A DNA stretch of 5,183 bases from Candidatus Poseidoniaceae archaeon (lineage in GTDB: Archaea > Thermoplasmatota > Poseidoniia > Poseidoniales > Poseidoniaceae). This document shows, one piece after another, positions 1-5,183 of this stretch. Position 1 is the first letter of the stretch. Each line of letters opens with the position of its first letter. The notes under the pieces are model-generated. The model was not told the DNA's origin, searched no databases, and saw only the letters and a list, made by a program, of their open reading frames with translations. The translations under genes and the position numbers were made by a program. Location of the stretch: contig DUHJ01000147.1 in the NCBI GenBank assembly GCA_013330925.1, positions 1-5,183 on the forward strand, written 5' to 3'.

Positions 1-176
1 GGAGAGGTGAATTGCTTGGCGAAGAGTTCAGACCCGGACCCGGTTTGGGTGAAGGCGACGATCATGAACCCACGAGGCACGCCTCCGCCCATCACACCGT
101 CGAACTTCGGGACACCAAAGCTGCCGACCTTTCCGAAGAATTCCTCGTCTTCTGCGCTGAAGGTCATGTCTGCCAT
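1..176 (-). CDS. KaiC/RecA-like protein with degenerate P-loop (partial, C-terminus beyond window)
   Basis: Only the first 58 codons are present; the frame is open to the window edge. It starts at ATG 176-174, 9 bases after the stop of the preceding gene, with a GAGGTG Shine-Dalgarno match five bases upstream. Residues 17-40 follow the KaiC N-terminal pattern: a G-x-x-G-x-x-x-x-D-x-x-x-G-G-G-x-P-x-G run leading into a hydrophobic beta-strand, FMIVAF. The following loop, residues 43-50, reads TQTGSGSE. It sits exactly where an active KaiC has GxxGSGKT, so the Walker A lysine is serine and the next Thr/Ser is glutamate. It also aligns residue for residue with the start of the complete KaiC-like gene two positions upstream (for example GGGVPRG against GGIPYG). 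The inference is a catalytically impaired paralogue that may still have a RecA fold and could act as a regulatory or structural subunit. The rest of the protein, including any Walker B motif, cannot be seen. Confidence 0.8.
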   Translation of the reverse strand, partial: MADMTFSAEDEEFFGKVGSFGVPKFDGVMGGGVPRGFMIVAFTQTGSGSELFAKQFTS

Positions 177-181
177 GGTTC

Positions 182-187
182 CACCTC
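182..187 (-). promoter_or_regulatory. Ribosome binding site overlapping the upstream stop codon
   Basis: On the minus strand the sequence reads TGAGGTGGAACCATG. GAGGTG matches the canonical archaeal/bacterial anti-Shine-Dalgarno complement GGAGGTGAT over six bases. It lies five bases before ATG 176 and shares bases with the TGA stop (188-186) of the preceding gene. This arrangement supports the ATG 176 start and suggests translational coupling. Confidence 0.7.
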
Positions 188-770
188 ACTGAATGACGAC
201 CTGTCCACGGTCGATCAAGGACGTGCAGTACAGGTCCAGGTTCGCCAACACGAGCGGCGGTGTCTGGTCCGGCACGTTGAGGAGCACGGAGAGGACCTCG
301 CGTTGCCTGAACGTGTTGATGAAGGTGTGAAGGTACTCCGCGAGCATCCTGTCATCGTTGTAGATGGACAAAGCGTTGATGCTGTCCACGAGGACGAAGT
401 TTCGTTCAAACGTCGAGGTCCGAAGGATGTAAAGCGTCCTGAGAAGAACGGATTCGAGCATGATGGGGCTGTCCACAAAGTGCACATTCGGATAGGGGAC
501 GTCGGTCCCACCGAGGATGCCGGAAGACACCAAATCGAGGAACTGAATGTTGCTGACATCAACGCCAATCGACTCGAAGGCCTGAATGATTTCCACCGCC
601 CCCCTGCTGGCGGAAATGTAGACGCCAGCCATCCCAAAGGATTGGATAAGCGGCAGCATGGTGCTGGCGGTGACCATGAAGGAGTTCGAGTTCCCGCAGC
701 GCACCTGAACGGCGCTGTTGAGCGACACTTCGGTCAATTGCTCGGCGATCAGGGCATCGAGTTCGAACAT
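186..770 (-). CDS. P-loop-less RecA/KaiC-like protein
   Basis: A 194-residue protein if started at ATG 770-768. A GTG at 785 would add five residues and overlap the upstream gene by 13 bases. The ATG is preferred because GGGGTG lies seven bases before it and it starts two bases after the upstream stop. No GxxGxGK[ST] motif exists. The layout still mimics a RecA core: a first strand near residues 29-36 (SFMVTAST) where the P-loop would follow, a second strand near 49-53 (GVYIS) followed by a helix, and a Walker B-like strand at 124-130 (NFVLVDS) followed by INAL. That last stretch parallels RLVIDSVTTL in the upstream KaiC-like gene and is likewise followed by a long helix and a hydrophobic strand. 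It is shorter than a KaiC domain (about 230-250 residues) and lacks the C-terminal KMRG segment. No signal peptide or membrane helix is evident, so it is probably cytosolic. Function is unknown; a non-catalytic partner of the adjacent ATPase is an inference. It may belong to an archaeal P-loop-less family such as DUF835, which I recall only loosely. Confidence 0.85.
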   Translation of the reverse strand: MFELDALIAEQLTEVSLNSAVQVRCGNSNSFMVTASTMLPLIQSFGMAGVYISASRGAVEIIQAFESIGVDVSNIQFLDLVSSGILGGTDVPYPNVHFVDSPIMLESVLLRTLYILRTSTFERNFVLVDSINALSIYNDDRMLAEYLHTFINTFRQREVLSVLLNVPDQTPPLVLANLDLYCTSLIDRGQVVIQ

Positions 771-772
771 GC

Positions 773-1564
773 TCAGGCACCCCACCGTGTCGTTTGGTCA
801 GAAACCGCGCCCCACTTGAGCATCGGTGTGAGCATCACACCCAATTGGGTGAGTTCAATGGAATGTTTTGCCCGGCTGTGGGCGGTTCCACGCATTTTCA
901 CGACCTGCAAGAACCGGAGCAGATGGCCCATCCGCTCGACGTCGCCCATGACGATGATGCCGTCTGCGATGGCTTCTTCCACGCCGAAGGAGGACCAATG
1001 GGCGTTTTCTGTGGCCGAGGTGATTTCTGAAATGAGGACGGTGGTGCAGCCCAAGGTGGCCAACTTCTTCCCGAGCGTGAACAGGAAGTCACGGATCAGC
1101 TGTTCGCTCTTGATCTTGTAACACAACGTGGTGACGGAATCGATGACCAAACGGGTCACGCCGATGGTGTTGACGATGTCAACGATGGCTTTGATGAGGG
1201 CGTGAACGTCGTCCAGGTCAAAGGTGGCCTTGTCGAGACCAAGCCAAGAATACAGGACGTCAACGTCGAAGACGTTGATCAGGCCGGTGTCCACCATGTT
1301 CATGTCGAAAAACGAGTACTGCCGGATGTTTTCGAGCAATTTCACGCTCGGCTCTGTGGCGGTAAAGTGCGCGCATGCCTCACCTGCGAGCGCTCCGCGC
1401 ACGAGGAATTCCATCGCCAAGGTGGTCTTCCCCGACCCACAGGTTCCTGCAGCAAGCACGGTGGAACCGTAGGGAATGCCACCACGAAGGATTTCATCCA
1501 ACCCGTGGATGCCGGTGACGCACCGGTCGCGGGTATAGACGCTGTTTGGCATCATGGGCTTCAT
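773..1564 (-). CDS. KaiC-family ATPase (RecA superfamily)
   Basis: A 263-residue single-domain KaiC-like ATPase. Visible motifs, in order: the N-terminal G-x-x-G-L-D-E-I-L-x-G-G-I-P-x-G signature (residues 18-33), Walker A GTCGSGKT (40-47), Walker B RLVID (138-142) followed by SVTTL, the strand TTVLISE (174-180), an E-E-A-x-A-D-G segment (196-202), and KMRGTAHS (223-230). In KaiC proteins the last motif lies at the subunit interface and contacts the neighbouring subunit's nucleotide. All of this indicates a soluble protein able to bind ATP and form rings. One oddity: where KaiC usually has two adjacent glutamates after the second strand (FEE), this protein has ATEP (69-72), so apparently only one (E71) remains. 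Start choice is uncertain. AAGGA abuts ATG 1564, so initiation at ATG 1555 or 1552 (residues 4 or 5) gives more normal Shine-Dalgarno spacing. The biological role (clock-like, signalling, motility or pilus switching) cannot be set from sequence. The downstream gene begins two bases after this stop, implying an operon. Confidence 0.93.
   Translation of the reverse strand: MKPMMPNSVYTRDRCVTGIHGLDEILRGGIPYGSTVLAAGTCGSGKTTLAMEFLVRGALAGEACAHFTATEPSVKLLENIRQYSFFDMNMVDTGLINVFDVDVLYSWLGLDKATFDLDDVHALIKAIVDIVNTIGVTRLVIDSVTTLCYKIKSEQLIRDFLFTLGKKLATLGCTTVLISEITSATENAHWSSFGVEEAIADGIIVMGDVERMGHLLRFLQVVKMRGTAHSRAKHSIELTQLGVMLTPMLKWGAVSDQTTRWGA
778..783 (-). promoter_or_regulatory. Ribosome binding site inside the 3' end of the KaiC-like gene
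   Basis: The minus strand reads GGTGGGGTGCCTGAGCATG. GGGGTG ends seven bases before ATG 770 and lies within the last codons (W-G-A-stop) of the KaiC-like gene. This favours ATG 770 over the upstream GTG 785 as the start of the P-loop-less protein and implies coupled translation. Confidence 0.5.
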
Positions 1565-1613
1565 TCCTTGACGCGGGACTTCGGTTCAAGAAGCATCCGC
1601 CGCCCGTGGTGCC

Positions 1614-2699
1614 TCACGCCGCAATGGCCGGGGTCCATGAACCGGGGGTAGGTGTGCTGTTCACGGTCCAATCGCCCATGTCCCGAAGGTCCGTCCCGTT
1701 CCAGGTCAACCCGTCTCCGGACGTCAGAAAGTGCCCCGTGGCCCCGCCCCAAAGCACGGCTTGCCGGGTCGCAGGCAGGCTGGTTGTGGGGTCGGTGTAG
1801 TCAACCCGAAGCTCTCCTTTGTCGTCGGGCAGGACGTCGATTTGTCCGACGCCCAGGAGGCCAACGATGCCGAGGTCGTAGACTTGCGTGGCGTTGCCGC
1901 TGTCTTGCGAGGTGGCATCTCCCGTGAACACCGCAACGCCTCCACCGGTGATGAGGCCGTCCAGCATGAGATGATCCGTCGTGTCTCGGCCGTCGATGAC
2001 GTGGAACGACCAACCGAGCAAACGAACGGCGAAACCTTCGGGATTGTGCATCTCAAACCATTCGGGCCCTCCGTTGTCAGGGTGAGGATGAACCTCGGTC
2101 ACTTGGAGAATGGAGGAGGCTCGACCGCCGTCGTGCACTTCCATGGACACGCGGTACAGGGTTCCATCGCCCACCACCAAACGGGTCGCACGGCTGGAGG
2201 TTTCTGCTCCAATCCGAGTGGTGCCTCCATCGAAGACCGTCTCGAGTGTGCTGCCGTTCGCGTCGAGGAGGTCAATGCGAAGATGGACCTCAAAGGACGC
2301 ATCCAGACCGAGTCCTGCAGCAAACCCTTGCTCGGTCACCTTCCCGAGTCCCGCAAGGCGGGCTTCGTCGAGCTTTCCGTCGACGACAAGCCCTGCTCGT
2401 ACACGCCCTTCGTGCAGGGCCTCAGCGCTTTGTTCATGCCATGCGCTGGTGCCGTTAGCGACGTCGACTTCGCCGTCCACGATCGGCACGAACCATCCTT
2501 CGTCGGCCACCAGCCGGTCAAGCCCAAGCACGGCTGAGCGGTCCAAACGGTCGAGGTATGGGTCGTTGGACCCCATCTGCATCTGAGCGAGCGCCAAGAA
2601 GGCGGTCAAGATCATCAGAAACAGGGTGAAAGCAGACAGGAATTCGATGACCGCCGTCAGACCGTCGCGGTCGCGCCGAAGTCCGGTCACGTCCCGCAT
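1614..2699 (-). CDS. Membrane-anchored protein with pilin-like N-terminus and lamin-tail (LTD) domain
   Basis: A 361-residue protein. A short basic N-terminus (LRRDRDG, residues 7-13) leads directly into a hydrophobic helix at about 14-40 containing one glutamate (E19). This resembles archaeal type IV pilin or archaellin-like class III signals, but after a cut behind G13 the glutamate would sit at +6, not the canonical +5, so processing is uncertain. Residues 45-195 form an acidic, beta-rich region I do not recognise. Residues about 196-356 match a lamin-tail domain: SILQVTEVHPHP, then G-G-P-E-W-F-E-M-H-N-P, then L-L-G-W-S-F, a G-G-G-V-A-V-F strand, and the typical family ending W-T-V-N-S-T-P-T-P-G-S-W. 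LTDs are Ig-like beta-sandwiches, common in prokaryotic secreted proteins. The predicted location is the outer face of the membrane. The ATG at 2699 is the only in-frame ATG between the upstream TGA (2738-2736) and the helix; no strong Shine-Dalgarno sequence precedes it. It ends 49 bases before the KaiC-like gene, so co-transcription is plausible. Function unknown. Confidence 0.88.
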   Translation of the reverse strand: MRDVTGLRRDRDGLTAVIEFLSAFTLFLMILTAFLALAQMQMGSNDPYLDRLDRSAVLGLDRLVADEGWFVPIVDGEVDVANGTSAWHEQSAEALHEGRVRAGLVVDGKLDEARLAGLGKVTEQGFAAGLGLDASFEVHLRIDLLDANGSTLETVFDGGTTRIGAETSSRATRLVVGDGTLYRVSMEVHDGGRASSILQVTEVHPHPDNGGPEWFEMHNPEGFAVRLLGWSFHVIDGRDTTDHLMLDGLITGGGVAVFTGDATSQDSGNATQVYDLGIVGLLGVGQIDVLPDDKGELRVDYTDPTTSLPATRQAVLWGGATGHFLTSGDGLTWNGTDLRDMGDWTVNSTPTPGSWTPAIAA

Positions 2700-2755
2700 G
2701 GCCCGACTCTGCGCGCGGGCACCATGAGCCTGTCGTCAGCAGGTGGAGAAAGAGG

Positions 2756-2839
2756 CGCGGTGAGGGAGATTCGAACTCCCGTGGGTAAAACCCACTGGAT
2801 TAGCAATCCAGCGCAATGGCCAGGCTATGCGATCACCGC
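2756..2839 (-). tRNA. tRNA-Ser (anticodon GCU)
   Basis: Read on the minus strand, this folds into a complete class II tRNA. The acceptor stem GCGGTGA (2839-2833) pairs perfectly with TCACCGC (2763-2757). The D-loop contains AGCCTGG. The anticodon arm is CTGGA-TTGCTAA-TCCAG with GCT at 2804-2802. A long variable arm has a five-pair stem, TGGGT/ACCCA, with a TTT loop (2794-2782). The T-arm is GGGAG-TTCGAAT-CTCCC (2780-2764). The discriminator is G at 2756, as expected for serine. It decodes AGC and AGU. The 3' CCA is not encoded (the following bases are CCT), so it must be added post-transcriptionally. No intron is visible. It sits between two protein genes on the same strand, with 54 bases upstream and 56 downstream. 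No TATA-like box is apparent, so it may be processed from a longer transcript. Confidence 0.96.
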
Positions 2840-2893
2840 AGCGTTCCCGGCCACCCGAGATGCGGTCAAGAAGGCTGCGGTGGGTGCTCGACT

Positions 2894-5183
2894 TCAGAAG
2901 AAGTCGTCAAACTCCTCTGCCACGTTCTGGGTTTCTTGCTGCCGAATGCGTGCAGCGACGATGCGCTTGAGACGTCGGTGCCGTCGGTTGAGGACGGGGA
3001 GGCCAATCGCGACCATCACGAAAACGAGCAGCAGCACGCCAAGGGCCGTTTGGAACAAGCTGTCGTTCGACATCCCGTCAACGAACTTGCCGACCCATGG
3101 GCTGCCGAGGGGCGGTTCAGGTTCGGGCTCAGGCTCGGGAATCAGGTGCTGATTGTAGGCCCACCATTGGTCTTCGATGTAGAGCCGAACGCTGTTCTGT
3201 GCGATGACGACTGGGTTGTCGTTGCCCACGGCATCGGTTGGCGTCAGGACGTAGTAGAACACGCGATAAGGTCGAATCGACTCGTCCTGGGTTCCGTTGG
3301 TGGTGAAGACGCCTTCTTCGCCGGGCACGGCCTGCATGTTGCTCTCAATGGGCATCAAAGCACGGAGGTCGAGGCCGTTCGGGTTCACCTCCACGCGATA
3401 CAAATCCCAAGACACTTCACCCTCAGGCTCGTGATCTGGCCAGATCCATGACACCCTGACGTCGTAACAGCGGTCCCAATTCCCGGTGCGCTCATGGCAT
3501 GACGTGTCGTTGGAGAAGGTGCTGGTCGCACGGAGGTTGCTCACCGTCAACACCGGTGGAATCGCGTCGGCACAGAACAGTCCGGGGACGCCTTGCTCAC
3601 CGTCGGTCACGTTGAGTCGGAACAGGTCTGGATCGCCGGCTCGGTTGGCGGGGGCCACGAGGTAGGAGGCGCAGGTGCCAGTGGGAAGGGGTTCATCGTC
3701 GTACCACCGGTCGTTGCTGATGTCGGTGGTGGCGACGAAGGTCGATTCGGTGAAGTCCTCCCAAAACGATGGATTGGACGAGGCCTCAGGGGAGGGGAAA
3801 TACGTGGAAGAGCCGACTGGAACCGCCAGTTTGTAGATGTTCCAACCTGAAAGGTACGGGTTTTCCACGTCTCCAGTGGCGTTCCAAAGGACTTCGAGAT
3901 GGCCCTCAGGGCGACGCTCAAGACGCACGTCTTCCAAGTTCACCTCGGGCATGGGCAACACGCCGATGAACAGGAGGATGGCGTTTTCTCGCAGGGTGAC
4001 GTCAATGGTTCCGTCGTCATGAACCGTGACTTCGTTGGGCGGCGCCACGAAGCCCCAGGTGGTGGAGTTCATCGCAGGGAGGAATCGAAGTTCGACCGTC
4101 TCTGGGTTGATGTTGGCCGGGAGCAGTTCACTGAGGTTGAACTGGATGTCCATTTCGATCAGTTCGACGTCTTCGTCCGAAGAGGCCGGGGCTTCCAATC
4201 CGAAGGAATGAATCATCAAGGGCGCCTTTCCATTCCCAATGCCGTAATTGAGGCCAAGCAGAGGGAGGCTTTCCTCGTGCACGAGGACCGCTTCGTTGAC
4301 GCTCAGTCCTTCGCCGGTGTAGGCGGCACCACCGTCGATGTCGGTGTGGTGAAGGATGGTGATGGTGAGGAATTCCGATTCGCTGTATCCCATGCCGTCG
4401 CGGACGATGAGGGCAATGGTGTGTTGCCCAAGATCATAGTTGGCCACCGGAACTTCAACCACGGCCCCATGCCAACCGGGCAGGAGATCGAAGACGCCGT
4501 CAATTTTCCACGTGTAGTTGAGTGGACCAGCGGCCGTTTCTGCGGTTCGGGCAACCAAGGTCATCGTCTCGGCCGTGGTGTAGATGCCGTTGCTGTTGGA
4601 TTGAGAAATGGACGCTCGAATGGGCCCAACCTCAATGTCCACGCCGCTTTGGGTGACTTCGTTGTCTTCGGGATTCACGTCGTTCCAAAGACCAAGGTCG
4701 ATCGGGATGGTGACCGAAATTCGCCGATCAACACCGGTGAAATCGAGGTCGAAGAGGCACTGATGGGACGCACCGGGGGTCAGGGTCGGCAGGGAACACG
4801 TCTGTTGCGTGTCCAAGTTGCCAAGGACGTCAGAGACGGTCATGGTCATGGAAGAGCCGGTGATGGTGGTGTTGCCTTGGTTTTCGACCACGGCGGCCAC
4901 GGCGTCGTTCCCGTAGTAATACGGCGCGGTTGGATCCTGCGTGTTGTGGGTCGGCATGAAGCCCATCACGACCAGATCGGACGTGTCGTCAAGCCGGAGG
5001 TGAACGCTGTCGACGTTGTTGGTCGGGACCAAATCTCCACTGGAATTGAAGATGCCAAACTCAAGGAGGTAACGACCAGGCTCATCGTGGGAGAAGGTTG
5101 GAAGGTCCCTGCTGAGCTGGGTCAACCCACCCCAGTTGTATCCCGTCAGGTCAACGTCGGTGTACGACTCCGCCACAGGTGCG
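2894..5183 (-). CDS. Large surface protein with Ig/Fn3-like domains and C-terminal membrane anchor (partial, N-terminus beyond window)
   Basis: The reading frame is open to the window edge. A GTG at 5176 lies in frame, but coding continues upstream of it, so it is not taken as the start. Numbering from that GTG, about 760 residues are visible. Residues about 60-180 look like a CARDB-type beta-sandwich (DLVVMGF, then VAAVVENQGNTTI, ending W-N-D-V-N-P-E-D-N-E). Residues 184-276 resemble a PKD/Ig-like domain (YTWKIDG, then LGQHTIALIVRDG). Residues 277-408 form a beta-rich region I do not recognise. Two Fn3-like domains lie near 412-535 and 541-668, each with a W-N-I-Y or W-D-L-Y-R strand. A Pro-Glu stalk (680-689) is followed by a transmembrane helix at about 707-729, a strongly basic stop-transfer segment (NRRHRRLKR) and a short tail ending EEFDDFF. 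Six cysteines fall in three close pairs, all outside the membrane, with several N-x-S/T sequons. This predicts an extracellular protein anchored at its C-terminus with a cytoplasmic tail. Role unknown; adhesion or envelope structure is inference. Confidence 0.9.
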   Translation of the reverse strand, partial: APVAESYTDVDLTGYNWGGLTQLSRDLPTFSHDEPGRYLLEFGIFNSSGDLVPTNNVDSVHLRLDDTSDLVVMGFMPTHNTQDPTAPYYYGNDAVAAVVENQGNTTITGSSMTMTVSDVLGNLDTQQTCSLPTLTPGASHQCLFDLDFTGVDRRISVTIPIDLGLWNDVNPEDNEVTQSGVDIEVGPIRASISQSNSNGIYTTAETMTLVARTAETAAGPLNYTWKIDGVFDLLPGWHGAVVEVPVANYDLGQHTIALIVRDGMGYSESEFLTITILHHTDIDGGAAYTGEGLSVNEAVLVHEESLPLLGLNYGIGNGKAPLMIHSFGLEAPASSDEDVELIEMDIQFNLSELLPANINPETVELRFLPAMNSTTWGFVAPPNEVTVHDDGTIDVTLRENAILLFIGVLPMPEVNLEDVRLERRPEGHLEVLWNATGDVENPYLSGWNIYKLAVPVGSSTYFPSPEASSNPSFWEDFTESTFVATTDISNDRWYDDEPLPTGTCASYLVAPANRAGDPDLFRLNVTDGEQGVPGLFCADAIPPVLTVSNLRATSTFSNDTSCHERTGNWDRCYDVRVSWIWPDHEPEGEVSWDLYRVEVNPNGLDLRALMPIESNMQAVPGEEGVFTTNGTQDESIRPYRVFYYVLTPTDAVGNDNPVVIAQNSVRLYIEDQWWAYNQHLIPEPEPEPEPPLGSPWVGKFVDGMSNDSLFQTALGVLLLVFVMVAIGLPVLNRRHRRLKRIVAARIRQQETQNVAEEFDDFF
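3116..3139 (-). repeat. Pro-Glu hexanucleotide repeat (four PE units)
   Basis: Four consecutive hexamers encode Pro-Glu four times, immediately before the membrane anchor of the large surface protein. On the coding strand they read CCCGAG, CCTGAG, CCCGAA and CCTGAA. All four combinations of the two proline and two glutamate codons occur once each, so the repeat is conserved as protein and not as identical DNA. It probably forms a stiff, extended stalk holding the domains away from the membrane. Confidence 0.75.

Noticed and set aside
783..785. GTG start for the P-loop-less RecA-like gene, giving a 13-base overlap
   Set aside because: ATG 770 has a better placed Shine-Dalgarno match (GGGGTG, seven bases upstream) and begins two bases after the upstream stop.
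12..1121. Long plus-strand open frame (369 codons) across the left third of the window
   Set aside because: It lies antisense to two genes with clear RecA/KaiC motifs and crosses their junction. Its translation shows no domain, and such antisense frames are expected in GC-rich coding DNA.
1565..1613. Possible promoter or hairpin between the LTD and KaiC-like genes
   Set aside because: The 49 bases contain no A/T-rich TATA-like octamer. The best inverted repeat is four pairs (CTTC/GAAG), too weak to call.
1731..2537. Plus-strand open frame (268 codons) opposite the LTD gene
   Set aside because: It is fully antisense to a gene with a recognisable LTD domain and membrane helix, and its translation shows no family resemblance.
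2840..2893. Possible terminator after the surface protein gene
   Set aside because: A CACCC/GGGTG pairing exists, but it has only five pairs around a loop of more than 20 bases and no T-run follows.
2816..3451. Plus-strand open frame (211 codons) overlapping the tRNA and the surface protein gene
   Set aside because: It begins inside the tRNA and runs antisense to a clear transmembrane anchor and Fn3-like domain, so it is a shadow frame.
5174..5176. GTG as the start codon of the large surface protein
   Set aside because: The frame continues without a stop to the window edge, no signal peptide follows the GTG, and residues right after it already look like the middle of a beta-sandwich domain. 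The true start is outside the window.

Overview
The window looks like chromosomal DNA from a GC-rich archaeon, possibly a marine euryarchaeon such as the Poseidoniales (Marine Group II). That placement is inference. The supports are a tRNA-Ser gene with no encoded CCA, a tandem run of KaiC/RecA-like proteins, a pilin-like membrane anchor, and a large acidic surface protein held by one C-terminal transmembrane helix. No rRNA or taxonomic marker gene is present to confirm it.

Everything supported lies on the minus strand, so transcription runs from high to low coordinates. In that order: (1) 5183-2894, the C-terminal part of a large secreted, membrane-anchored, multi-domain beta-sandwich protein, cut off at its N-terminus by the window edge; (2) 2839-2756, tRNA-Ser with anticodon GCU; (3) 2699-1614, a protein with a pilin-like N-terminal helix and a C-terminal lamin-tail (LTD) domain; (4) 1564-773, a KaiC-family ATPase with intact Walker A and B motifs; (5) 770-186, a shorter RecA-like protein with a Walker B-like strand but no P-loop; (6) 176-1, the first 58 codons of a third KaiC-like protein whose P-loop lysine is replaced by serine.

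Genes 4-6 are packed with gaps of 2 and 9 bases and have Shine-Dalgarno-like sequences embedded in the preceding gene end, so they almost certainly form one translationally coupled operon. The picture is one ATPase-competent KaiC-like subunit made together with two degenerate relatives, which suggests a hetero-oligomeric nucleotide-binding complex or a signalling or switch module. This is the most interesting part of the window. The LTD protein lies 49 bases upstream on the same strand and may be its cell-surface partner. By analogy, the archaellum pairs a KaiC-like protein (FlaH/ArlH) with membrane-anchored beta-sandwich proteins (FlaF/FlaG), but no motor ATPase or platform protein is visible here.

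Non-coding gaps are short (54, 56, 49, 2 and 9 bases). I see no convincing archaeal TATA/BRE element, terminator, CRISPR array or mobile element. The long plus-strand open frames are antisense shadows of these genes.
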